From assembly GCF_900067135.1 (NCBI RefSeq), contig NZ_FJUR01000001.1, positions 1,305,501 through 1,369,500 of the forward strand: a stretch of 64,000 nucleotides of DNA, in the 5' to 3' direction. This DNA comes from Rhizobium sp. 9140 (GTDB lineage: Bacteria; Pseudomonadota; Alphaproteobacteria; Rhizobiales; Rhizobiaceae). Position 1 is the first letter of the stretch. Each line of letters begins with the position of its first letter. Of the stretch, positions 46,964 through 54,988 are shown piece by piece. A program made the position numbers and the translations under genes. Below the pieces are notes generated by a model. That model was not told the DNA's origin. It saw nothing but the letters and a program-made list of their open reading frames with translations, and did not search any database.

Positions 46964-47697
46964 TTCGTCTGGTCGCATTCATAGCCGCCATGGTTGCCAT
47001 GACGGGGATCGCAGGGGCTCAAGGGTTTCCCTCCCAGATCTTCAACCAGCCGATCGACGGCTCCGCGGCCTCGTGGATCATCCGCACATTCGGGCTCCTG
47101 ACGATCCTGTCGGTCGCGCCCGGCATCCTTATCATGGTCACGAGCTTCCCGCGCTTCGTCATCGCCTTTGCGATCCTGCGCACCGGCATGGGTCTTGCGA
47201 CCACCCCGTCGAACATGATCATGGTCAGCCTCGCGCTGTTCATGACCTTCTACGTCATGGCCCCCACCTTCGACCGCGCCTGGCGCGAGGGTGTCGATCC
47301 GCTGATCCAGAACCAGATCACCGAGACGGAAGCGCTCACCCGCATCAGCGAGCCCTTCCGCGAGTTCATGCTGGCGAATACCCGAGACCGGGACCTTCAG
47401 CTCTTCGTCGATATCGCCCAGGAGAAGAACCAGACCGTGGTCGTGGACGGCCGCGTCGATCTGCGTGCCGTCATCCCCGCCTTCATGATCTCCGAGATCC
47501 GGCGTGGCTTCGAGATCGGCTTCCTGATCATGCTGCCCTTCCTCGTCATCGATCTGATCGTGGCGACCATCACGATGGCGATGGGCATGATGATGCTGCC
47601 GCCGACCTCCATTTCCTTGCCCTTCAAGATTCTCTTCTTCGTCCTGATCGACGGCTGGAACCTGCTCGTGGGCAGTTTGGTGCGCTCGTTTAACTGA
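46960..47697 (+). CDS. fliP: flagellar export protein FliP
   Basis: This 245-residue export-gate protein has a cleavable signal peptide (MIRLVAFIAAMVAMTGIAGA) and about four membrane helices. Blocks include PGILIMVTSFPRFVIAFAILRTGMG, LVIDLIVATITMAMGMMMLPP and FKILFFVLIDGWNLLVGSLVRSF. It forms the core of the FliPQR gate. No fliQ follows here; flagellin genes do. Confidence 0.97.
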   Translation: MIRLVAFIAAMVAMTGIAGAQGFPSQIFNQPIDGSAASWIIRTFGLLTILSVAPGILIMVTSFPRFVIAFAILRTGMGLATTPSNMIMVSLALFMTFYVMAPTFDRAWREGVDPLIQNQITETEALTRISEPFREFMLANTRDRDLQLFVDIAQEKNQTVVVDGRVDLRAVIPAFMISEIRRGFEIGFLIMLPFLVIDLIVATITMAMGMMMLPPTSISLPFKILFFVLIDGWNLLVGSLVRSFN

Positions 47698-48007
47698 CCT
47701 TTGCGGCGTGGTTAACCAAGTATTGCGCGGCACGGTATATTTAGTCTTAATAGCTTTTTCAAATAACTGTTTTTATTGATAAATTTTTCGAGGTTGCGTC
47801 GTTTTGCGGCCCTTCGAGCCTGTGCCCCCAAAAGGTGGATTTAAGCAAATCGCAAGCTTTGACTGCGATATTCACCCTACATGACGGGTTTGGTTCTCCT
47901 GAGGAATAACAGGTACCGAGTGGCATGATGCCGAACCGTTATCACCGGTAAGTTAGTCCGGTATGTCCCTAAGTTTTTTGTTTTTTGTACCTTAGAGGGA
48001 CAGTCTA
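47698..48007 (+). promoter_or_regulatory. flaA leader with hairpin over the ribosome-binding site
   Basis: This 310-bp gene-free region is AT-rich at about 47735-47800 and contains GTTAACCA at 47711-47718. Just before the start, GTCCCTAAG (47965-47973) can pair with CTTAGAGGGAC (47991-48001), leaving a two-base bulge and a T-rich loop. The Shine-Dalgarno AGAGGGA lies in the 3' arm, so folding would hide it. No clear flagellar upstream element was found here. Confidence 0.5.
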
Positions 48008-48928
48008 ATGACGAGCATCAATACCAACGTTTCCGCAATGGCAGCACTCTCCACGCTGCGCACGATCAACAACGACATGGAGTCGACGCAGTCGCGCATC
48101 TCCTCCGGCCTCAAGGTCGGTTCGGCGTCCGACAACGCCGCTTACTGGTCGATCTCCACGACCATCAAGTCGGACAACAAGGCGCTTGCAACCGTACAGG
48201 ACGCCCTCGGCCTTGGCGCTGCAAAGACCGACGTCGCCTACACGGCCATGGACGCTTCCATCAAGGTCGTCGATGAAATCAAGGCCAAGCTGGTTGCTGC
48301 CAGCGAACCGGGTGTCGACAAGGCCAAGGTTCAGAAGGACATCACGGAACTCCAGAACCAGCTGAAGTCGATCTCGAAGTCGGCCGCCTTCTCCGGCGAG
48401 AACTGGGTACAGGGCACCGCAGGCGCGACGAAGAGCATTGTCGGCGGCTTCAACCGTGACTCGAGCAACGCCGTCAGCCTGACGACACTGGACTTCAATA
48501 CGACGAATAGCCTCCTCATCGAAGTCGACGCAAGCGGAGTCCCCGCTGTTGGTGGTACTGCAGGAAAGTTGACGACCGATATTACCGGACTGACGACCGC
48601 CAAGAGCGTGCTGACGCTCGATATTTCGGCTTCCGGCTTCAGTGCTGCCGACCTGACCGCAGCCATCTCCGGCGTCGATTCGGTTCTGCAGGACATGACC
48701 GATGCTGGCGCCGACCTTGGCGCTCTCAACAAGCGTATCACCCTGCAGACGGACTTCGTCAGCGACCTGACGGCATCCTTCACGAAGGGCGTTGGCCGCC
48801 TTGTCGACGCCGACATGAACGAAGAATCGACCCGCCTTAAGGCTCTGCAGACGCAGCAGCAGCTCGGCATCCAGTCGCTCTCGATCGCCAACTCCGACGC
48901 ACAGAACATCCTGTCGCTCTTCCGTTAA
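48008..48928 (+). CDS. flaA: flagellin A
   Basis: This 306-residue flagellin has conserved D0/D1 ends: MTSINTNVSAMAALSTLRTINNDMESTQSRISSGLKV at the N-terminus and NEESTRLKALQTQQQLGIQSLSIANSDAQNILSLFR at the C-terminus. The middle is short, lacking a large D2/D3, typical of rhizobial complex flagella. It is very similar to the next gene. A GC-rich terminator follows. The A/B/C letters follow gene order and may not match published names. Confidence 0.95.
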   Translation: MTSINTNVSAMAALSTLRTINNDMESTQSRISSGLKVGSASDNAAYWSISTTIKSDNKALATVQDALGLGAAKTDVAYTAMDASIKVVDEIKAKLVAASEPGVDKAKVQKDITELQNQLKSISKSAAFSGENWVQGTAGATKSIVGGFNRDSSNAVSLTTLDFNTTNSLLIEVDASGVPAVGGTAGKLTTDITGLTTAKSVLTLDISASGFSAADLTAAISGVDSVLQDMTDAGADLGALNKRITLQTDFVSDLTASFTKGVGRLVDADMNEESTRLKALQTQQQLGIQSLSIANSDAQNILSLFR

Positions 48929-48971
48929 TCGGAGTGGGGTCCTGCTAGGGCCTTGACAGAACGCAATGTCG

Positions 48972-49005
48972 AAAAGGCCGCGTCTCGCAGGAGGCGCGGC
49001 CTTTT
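48972..49005 (+). terminator. terminator after flaA
   Basis: AAAAGGCCGCG pairs with CGCGGCCTTTT across a 12-nt loop. The T run continues the 3' arm. Confidence 0.9.
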
Positions 49006-49153
49006 CTGTTGTGCGATTCGATTTTTTTTCCGCTTTAGCTGTTCCTTAACCCTGATGGTGTTTTCTGTGGTCATCGAAACAGCGGGTTAACCAAAAGATT
49101 TAACACGTTAGCAGGCATGAAGCTGGCTGCTGTTTCCCGGTAAAGGCCGGAAT

Positions 49154-49185
49154 GTCCCTTCCATATTTTCCTGTTCAAGAGGGGC
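49154..49185 (+). promoter_or_regulatory. flaB leader hairpin over the ribosome-binding site
   Basis: GTCCCTT (49154-49160) can pair with GAGGGGC (49179-49185), seven pairs including two G-U pairs, enclosing the Shine-Dalgarno GAGGGG nine bases before the ATG. The arrangement parallels flaA. Upstream in the same gap are TTAACC motifs near 49087 and 49047. Confidence 0.45.
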
Positions 49186-49193
49186 AGATTACA

Positions 49194-50108
49194 ATGACGA
49201 GCATTCTGACGAATTCTTCCGCAATGGCAGCACTCTCCACGCTGCGCCAGATTGGCGCAGACATGGAGACGACGCAGGGTCGCGTTTCCTCCGGCCTCAA
49301 GGTCGGCGTAGCCGCCGATAACGCCGCATACTGGTCGATCGCGACGACCATGAAGTCCGACAACAAGGCACTCGGAACCGTTCAGGACGCGCTCGGCCTG
49401 GGCGCCGCAAAGACCGACGTCGCCTACACCGCAATGGACTCGTCGATCAAGGTCGTCGATGAAATCAAGGCCAAGCTGGTCGCGGCCAGCGAGCCGGGCG
49501 TCGACAAGGCCAAGGTCCAGAAGGAAATCACCGAGCTCCAGAACCAGCTGAAGTCGATCTCGAAGTCGGCCGCATTCTCCGGCGAAAACTGGGTTCAGGG
49601 CACAGCAGGCGCGACGAAGAGCGTTGTTGGCGGCTTCAACCGAGACAGCGCCAACAATGTCAGCCTGACGACGCTGGACTTTGACACGACGAAGAGCATC
49701 CTGATCGAAGTCGACGCAAACGGGGTCCCCGCTGTTGGTGGTAGTGCAGGAAAGTTGACGACCGACATTACCGGGCTTGCTACAGCCAAGAGCGTTCTGA
49801 CCCTCGATATCTCGACGCTGGACGCTGCGGAACTGAAGCTTGCCATTTCCGGTGTTGACTCCGTTCTTCAGGACATGACGGACGCCGGCGCCGACCTCGG
49901 TGCTCTCAACAAGCGTATCGACATGCAGGCCGATTTCGTCAACGATCTCAGCTCGTCCTTCGAAAAGGGTATCGGCCGTCTGGTCGACGCCGACATGAAC
50001 GAAGAATCGACCCGCCTGAAGGCCCTGCAGACTCAGCAGCAGCTCGGCGTTCAGTCGCTCTCGATTGCCAACTCCAACTCGGAAAATATCCTCTCGCTCT
50101 TCCGTTAA
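49194..50108 (+). CDS. flaB: flagellin B
   Basis: This 304-residue flagellin is closely related to the preceding one over its whole length, including VDEIKAKLVAASEPGVDKAKVQKEITELQNQLKSISKSAAFSGENWVQGTAGATKS and the C-terminal NEESTRLKALQTQQQLGVQSLSIANSNSENILSLFR. The ATG at 49194 is the true start; the frame is open to 49152 through the leader. A terminator follows. Confidence 0.95.
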   Translation: MTSILTNSSAMAALSTLRQIGADMETTQGRVSSGLKVGVAADNAAYWSIATTMKSDNKALGTVQDALGLGAAKTDVAYTAMDSSIKVVDEIKAKLVAASEPGVDKAKVQKEITELQNQLKSISKSAAFSGENWVQGTAGATKSVVGGFNRDSANNVSLTTLDFDTTKSILIEVDANGVPAVGGSAGKLTTDITGLATAKSVLTLDISTLDAAELKLAISGVDSVLQDMTDAGADLGALNKRIDMQADFVNDLSSSFEKGIGRLVDADMNEESTRLKALQTQQQLGVQSLSIANSNSENILSLFR

Positions 50109-50153
50109 GAGACCGAGGAAAGGGCGCTCCAGCGTCGTTCCATCCGACCAGAC

Positions 50154-50183
50154 AAAAGCCGCTCTCGCAAGAGGGCGGCTTTT
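50154..50183 (+). terminator. terminator after flaB
   Basis: AAAAGCCGC pairs with GCGGCTTTT across a loop that can extend the stem by CTC/GAG pairs. Confidence 0.88.
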
Positions 50184-50264
50184 CTCGTTGGCGAACAATG
50201 GCTTAACGAATTCGTCATCTTCGTTTAAAATCTGTTCATGAAGATTGACGCACCGGCGCGTCAT

Positions 50265-50280
50265 TTAAACCTTTGTTAAC
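50265..50280 (+). promoter_or_regulatory. candidate CtrA box upstream of flaC
   Basis: TTAA-N7-TTAAC, followed by CAT, matches the alphaproteobacterial CtrA consensus exactly and lies 134 bp before the flaC ATG in a 305-bp gene-free region (50109-50413). Function is inferred from the motif. Confidence 0.5.
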
Positions 50281-50380
50281 CATAACGGGATTAAATCATC
50301 CTTAAGACGACGAACTGCCGATCGGGTAAATTGGGCAGTGTGCATGACGCCGTTCCGTCGCAGCAGGCCTCCGGCCGCAT

Positions 50381-50409
50381 GTTTCCCGACGTTTGACAAA
50401 AGGGCAAAC
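50381..50409 (+). promoter_or_regulatory. flaC leader hairpin over the ribosome-binding site
   Basis: GTTTCCC (50381-50387) can pair with GGG-C-AAAC (50402-50409) with one bulged C. The AAGGG Shine-Dalgarno lies in the 3' arm. The sequence differs from flaA/flaB but the layout is the same. Confidence 0.4.
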
Positions 50410-50413
50410 CCCA

Positions 50414-51382
50414 ATGACCAGCATCATGACCAACGCTGCCGCAATGGCGGCTCTGCAGACCCTGCGGACGATCAACACCTCTATGGAAGAAACGCAGGCG
50501 CGTGTATCCTCGGGCTACCGCGTCGAAACCGCCGCCGACAATGCCGCCTATTGGTCCATCGCAACGACCATGCGCTCGGACAACATGGCGCTTTCGACCG
50601 TACAGGACGCGCTGGGTCTCGGCGCTGCAAAGGTTGATACCTCCTATTCGGCCATGAGCTCCTCGATCGACGTCATCAGCGAGATCCAGTCGAAGCTCGT
50701 CGCGGCCAGCGAGCCGGGCGTCGACAAGTCCAAGATCAACAAGGAAATAACCGAGCTGAAGAACCAGCTCGCCGCCGCCTCGCAGTCCGCCTCGTTCTCC
50801 GGCGAAAACTGGCTCTACAACGCCAACACGGCCGCTGTCGGCGTCAAGTCGATCGTCGGTTCCTTCAACCGCTCGTCGGATGGCTCGGTTTCCGTCACGA
50901 CGCTCGACTACGATACCTCCACGTCGATCATGATCGACCTGAAAGATCCGTCGCGCGGTCAGTTGACCAAGGACATCACGGTCGATCAGCCGGACGGTCT
51001 GGGCGGAACGACGTCTGCCACCTACCACCTGATCGCTGCTCAAGGCGGCGTCGCCGCGCCTGGCACAGTGATCGAACTGAAGACCTCGACGACCCCCCAG
51101 GAAATTGCGGGGATGCTTTCTGCGGTCAATTCGATCCTGTCCGGCCTGACGGACGCGGCCTCGACGCTCGGCGCCATCACCAAGCGCATCGACCTGCAGG
51201 AAGGCTTCGTCGCCAACCTGATCGACGTGATCGACAAGGGCGTCGGCCGTCTGGTCGATGCCGATATGAACGAGGAATCGACCCGTCTGAAGGCCCTGCA
51301 GACGCAGCAGCAGCTCGGCGTCCAGTCTCTCTCGATCGCCAACACCAATTCCGAAAACATCCTGCGCCTCTTCCAGCAGTAA
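50414..51382 (+). CDS. flaC: flagellin C
   Basis: This 322-residue flagellin is more divergent than the other two, with an 18-residue longer middle region (LKDPSRGQLTKDITVDQPDG ... YHLIAAQGG). The ends are conserved: MTSIMTNAAAMAALQTLRTINTSMEETQARVSSGYRV and NEESTRLKALQTQQQLGVQSLSIANTNSENILRLFQQ. The ATG at 50414 was chosen; an upstream TTG at 50393 lies in the leader hairpin. Confidence 0.95.
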   Translation: MTSIMTNAAAMAALQTLRTINTSMEETQARVSSGYRVETAADNAAYWSIATTMRSDNMALSTVQDALGLGAAKVDTSYSAMSSSIDVISEIQSKLVAASEPGVDKSKINKEITELKNQLAAASQSASFSGENWLYNANTAAVGVKSIVGSFNRSSDGSVSVTTLDYDTSTSIMIDLKDPSRGQLTKDITVDQPDGLGGTTSATYHLIAAQGGVAAPGTVIELKTSTTPQEIAGMLSAVNSILSGLTDAASTLGAITKRIDLQEGFVANLIDVIDKGVGRLVDADMNEESTRLKALQTQQQLGVQSLSIANTNSENILRLFQQ

Positions 51383-51392
51383 GCCGGGACAA

Positions 51393-51414
51393 GGCCTCCC
51401 TTCGCGGGGAGGCC
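51393..51414 (+). terminator. hairpin after flaC
   Basis: GGCCTCCC pairs with GGGAGGCC across a short loop, but no strong T run follows, so it is a weaker terminator candidate than those of flaA and flaB. Confidence 0.55.
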
Positions 51415-51501
51415 GTCATTCGCCGGAGCCGCGGTCATCGGCTTCGGTGGATCGGTTGGACCGCGCTATTGCCCGAGCGCGGTCCAACACCCTTCAACCC
51501 T

Positions 51502-51522
51502 CGCACAAGTTTGACCCGTTAG
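51502..51522 (+). promoter_or_regulatory. candidate flagellar upstream element before the motB operon
   Basis: CGCACAAG-N8-GTTAG, followed by TCTCC, resembles the flgB element with the same spacer. It lies 316 bp before the first gene of the FliH-like/motB/motC/fliK operon, within a 455-bp gene-free gap (51383-51837) that otherwise shows only short unconvincing frames. Confidence 0.4.
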
Positions 51523-51837
51523 TCTCCTCTCGCAGCCCCGTCTCTGGCACGTGCCTCTTTCTCAGGAGCGCGGTCGAGGCAGAAGATCCCGCTTGTCGCG
51601 GGAAGGGGCCGCCGGTGCATCCTGTCCTTGCACTGCCGCTTGCAGCCTTCCGGATCGGATCCCGTTCCGCCTGTCTGCTCAACGAGATGTCCGGGCTCTG
51701 CTGACACGGCACGAGCCTAGAAGGAGACGGTCGGACGTGCCCATGACCCGTTGTTTCGGCCCCGAAAGCCTGTTGTCCCCAGCCTGCACCGCCCCCATGC
51801 GCACCGATGCGCAGCGGCCGATGCCGGAGATGCAACG

Positions 51838-52491
51838 ATGACGGCGCCGCTTTCCCGATATCTCAAGGATTTCAGCGCGCCCAAGGTGGACCTGACGCGC
51901 GTGCCCAAGACGTATTTCCACGAACTCGAAGAGCCGATCTCCCGCGATACGCGTCCGGTCGCAAAGCAGCCGCCGGAGCCGGTCATCGATATCGAGGCCG
52001 AACGCCAGAGCGCCTATGGGCGTGGCCGAGAGCACGCCGAAATGGAGATGCGCGTCCGTCACCAGGCCGAGATCGCCGCCTTGCGGGCCGAACATGAAGC
52101 CGAGTGCGAGACGATTCGCGAGCGCCTGGAAAACGAGGCTGCCGCGATGATCCACCAGCGCTTCAGCGAGATCGGCTCGCTGCTCGCCGACATGATCTCC
52201 GAGCAGACCGCCCAGGTTCTCGCGCCGATCCTGCAGGAGCAACTGGCCGAAAAGGCCATCGAGTCGCTCGCCGTCGCGATCCGGCATTCCGTCGATGGCG
52301 ATGCCGTGAAGATCACGGTGCGCGGCCCGTCCCGGATGTTCCAGGCGCTCGAGGCTCGTCTCTCCGACACGGAGGCGACCTTCCGCCACGTCGAAACCGA
52401 CGACATCGACCTCTCTGCCGAATTCGGCGATTCGATTCTGATGACCCGGCTATCGGCCTGGGCTGATACCGTGCGGAAAGTGATAGCATGA
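51838..52491 (+). CDS. FliH-like flagellar protein (unnamed)
   Basis: This 217-residue protein has a disordered N-terminus, a long charged coiled coil at about 55-110 (RQSAYGRGREHAEMEMRVRH...) and a C-terminal helical/beta domain (MISEQTAQVLAPILQEQLAEKAIESLAVAIRHSVDGDAVKITVRGPSRMFQALEARL). This order resembles FliH, the ATPase regulator of flagellar export, which is otherwise missing near fliI. The stop overlaps motB by four bases. The FliH assignment is by layout, not by recognised motif. Confidence 0.75.
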   Translation: MTAPLSRYLKDFSAPKVDLTRVPKTYFHELEEPISRDTRPVAKQPPEPVIDIEAERQSAYGRGREHAEMEMRVRHQAEIAALRAEHEAECETIRERLENEAAAMIHQRFSEIGSLLADMISEQTAQVLAPILQEQLAEKAIESLAVAIRHSVDGDAVKITVRGPSRMFQALEARLSDTEATFRHVETDDIDLSAEFGDSILMTRLSAWADTVRKVIA

Positions 52492-53666
52492 GCGAGAGCA
52501 ACAGCCATCACGGCAAGAATGAAATTATCATCATCAAGCGCCATGCCCCCGCCCATGGCGGCAGCCATGGCGGTGCATGGAAAATCGCCTATGCCGACTT
52601 CATGACGGCCATGATGGCTTTCTTCCTGGTCATGTGGCTGGTCAACGCCTCCAACCCGAAAACCAAGGCTGCCATTGCCTCCTATTTCAATCCGGTCCAG
52701 CTGACCCAGCAGGAACCGGCGGAGAAAGGCGTCAAAGCGCCGGCGAAGGACGCAAAAGGCGAAGAGACGCAGTCACGATCCAAGGTCGATGGCGATCAGC
52801 CGAAAAGCGGCGGATCGGCCAAGACCGGAGAGGATGAAGCCGCGACATCGGGCGAGGAAACCAAATATTCCGACGCCGATTTCTTCGAGAATCCCTATTC
52901 TGTCTTGTCCGAAATCGCCAACGAGGTCGGCCGCGAGGCCAATATCAGCTCGAAAGGCGATGGCGGAGCCTCGACCTCCGGCCCGGCGACCGGCGCCGAT
53001 GGCGGAGAAGCCTATCGCGATCCCTTCGATCCGGATTTCTGGACGAAGCAGGTCGAATTGAAGAAGATCGCCGACGCCGGTTCGAGTGCCGCCGACAAGG
53101 CGGGCAACGGTGCTGCCGAAAATATCGGCGATGGCAAGAGCGATGCGATGGCAGCTGCGAACGATCCCGCAACCCCGAAAGCCGCGCCGTCTGTCGCCGA
53201 GGCCAAGGCTGCGACGGATCTGAAACAGGCCATCGAGAAGGAAATCGGCGGCGCTGCCGGCAAGCTTGCCGAAGGCCTCATCGTGACGCCGACCGAAGGC
53301 GGGCTGCTGGTCTCGATCAGTGAGCAGAGCGATACGCCGATGTTCGGCCTGGGTTCGGCCGTTCCGGAGCGCGCGACGGTTCTCGCCATGGAGAAGATCG
53401 GCAAGCTGCTCTCGACCCGGACCGGCGCGATCGCCATCCGCGGCCATACCGACGGACGGCCGTTCAAGTCGGGTGGTTACGACAACTGGCGCCTGTCCGC
53501 CGATCGCGCGCAGAGCGCCTATTACATGCTGGTGCACGGTGGCCTTGCCGAAAACCGCGTCAGCCAGATCAGTGGCTTCGCCGACCGGCGCCTGCAGGTT
53601 CCAACGGATCCGAACGCGGCTGCAAATCGGCGCATCGAGATCCTTGTCCAGACGAACCAGGGCTAG
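52488..53666 (+). CDS. motB: flagellar stator protein MotB
   Basis: This 392-residue stator subunit has one transmembrane helix at about 32-54 (KIAYADFMTAMMAFFLVMWLVNA) with the proton-binding Asp37. A long low-complexity periplasmic linker (about 60-250) is a rhizobial trait. The OmpA-like peptidoglycan-binding domain contains IAIRGHTDGRPF and NRRIEILV. It is translationally coupled to the FliH-like gene. Confidence 0.96.
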   Translation: MSESNSHHGKNEIIIIKRHAPAHGGSHGGAWKIAYADFMTAMMAFFLVMWLVNASNPKTKAAIASYFNPVQLTQQEPAEKGVKAPAKDAKGEETQSRSKVDGDQPKSGGSAKTGEDEAATSGEETKYSDADFFENPYSVLSEIANEVGREANISSKGDGGASTSGPATGADGGEAYRDPFDPDFWTKQVELKKIADAGSSAADKAGNGAAENIGDGKSDAMAAANDPATPKAAPSVAEAKAATDLKQAIEKEIGGAAGKLAEGLIVTPTEGGLLVSISEQSDTPMFGLGSAVPERATVLAMEKIGKLLSTRTGAIAIRGHTDGRPFKSGGYDNWRLSADRAQSAYYMLVHGGLAENRVSQISGFADRRLQVPTDPNAAANRRIEILVQTNQG

Positions 53667-53669
53667 GCC

Positions 53670-54986
53670 ATGATGAAGGCTCTCCGCTCCATTCTGCTCG
53701 GCGCATGCGCATCGCTCGTCTCGCTTTCGGCCGTTCACGCTGCAGGCAGCGAAGACGATAATCTGCCGCCCTACAAGATGATCCGCTCGCTGCAGCACGT
53801 TCAAGACAGCGTGGTGCATGGCGATTTCTCCTCGGCCGATATGCAGCAGTTCATGCTCGGCGCCATCGAAAAACGTCTGATGACGGCCGATCGGAGCGTC
53901 TTCGCCGATCCCCGCAATGTGGACGCGGCGCTGATCTACGCCATGAGCGGGGGCAACCCGAAGACGCTCGCCTACCTTGCCAGCCGCGACATCGATGGCA
54001 ATTTCGACAATCGTGTCACCGATGCCCTGAGCCATTACCTGAACGGCAAGGGCGGCTTGATCGTGGAGACCCTGTCGAAGATGATCGACGAGTACAAGAA
54101 TGCGCCAATCGGGCCGTATCTCTATCTCGTCTATGGCAATGCGGTCGCCCAGCAGGATCCCGGCAAGGCCGTGAAGGCCTATGACTGGGCGAGGCTTGTT
54201 GCGCCCGGCACCAATATCGAGGAAGCGGCTCTGCGCCGTTCCCTCATGCTCACCACCCGTGCCGGCAATGTCGATCAGGCGCTGGCTTACTCGCTCTCCT
54301 ATACCCGCCGCTTCATGACGTCGCCCTATGCGGGCCAGTTCGCGGATATCTTCGTGGAGCTTGCTGTCGCCAATTACGGCGACGCAAAGCGCCAGAAGGT
54401 CGAGGAAATCCTGTCCTTCATGGACAAGCCGCGCCAGCGCGAGATCTTCCTGCGGATCGCGCGAAATGCCGCCATTGCGGGGCTGAAGCCTCTGACGAAA
54501 CTGGCCTCCGAACGCGCGGCGGCCCTTTCCGCTGCGGCCGATATGGAGCCGAACGCGCTCGCGACATTCTATTCCGGTCTCGTCAATGTGCCGTCGACCG
54601 GCATCCTCGAAGCCGTCAAGGATATCGAAGCCATTCCCGATGCCGAACTTTCTTCGCGCGATCTCAGCTTGAGGGAGGCAGCCCAGGCCGTTGCACGGGA
54701 GGTGCTGCGGGCTCCGGTTGCAGATGTGCAGCCCCGTGCCGACAGTTCAGCACAAGCCAGCGCTGACATTCTGGCGTCTCAAACGCCGTCTCCCGAAGCT
54801 CTGTCGGGATCCGGTAGCAGCGACAGCCCCTTTGCAGCCCCGGCAACGCCGTCGGCATCCGAGGCTGTCACCAGCGAGCCCGAGAAACCAACCCCGGCGG
54901 ATCTTGATCCGGCGCTGGCGACGTTTCTAACGAGCGGGAAGAGCAAGCTGGGCGAGATCGACGCCCTGCTGCGGGAGGATATGTAG
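53670..54986 (+). CDS. motC: periplasmic motility protein MotC
   Basis: This 438-residue exported protein has a signal peptide (LRSILLGACASLVSLSAVHAAG) and a helical-repeat body (about 30-320), with a low-complexity Ser/Ala/Pro region near 350-410. In S. meliloti, MotC binds the periplasmic part of MotB and is required for rotation; MotE is its chaperone. It starts 3 bp after motB and ends 2 bp before fliK. Confidence 0.93.
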   Translation: MMKALRSILLGACASLVSLSAVHAAGSEDDNLPPYKMIRSLQHVQDSVVHGDFSSADMQQFMLGAIEKRLMTADRSVFADPRNVDAALIYAMSGGNPKTLAYLASRDIDGNFDNRVTDALSHYLNGKGGLIVETLSKMIDEYKNAPIGPYLYLVYGNAVAQQDPGKAVKAYDWARLVAPGTNIEEAALRRSLMLTTRAGNVDQALAYSLSYTRRFMTSPYAGQFADIFVELAVANYGDAKRQKVEEILSFMDKPRQREIFLRIARNAAIAGLKPLTKLASERAAALSAAADMEPNALATFYSGLVNVPSTGILEAVKDIEAIPDAELSSRDLSLREAAQAVAREVLRAPVADVQPRADSSAQASADILASQTPSPEALSGSGSSDSPFAAPATPSASEAVTSEPEKPTPADLDPALATFLTSGKSKLGEIDALLREDM

Positions 54987-54988
54987 AC

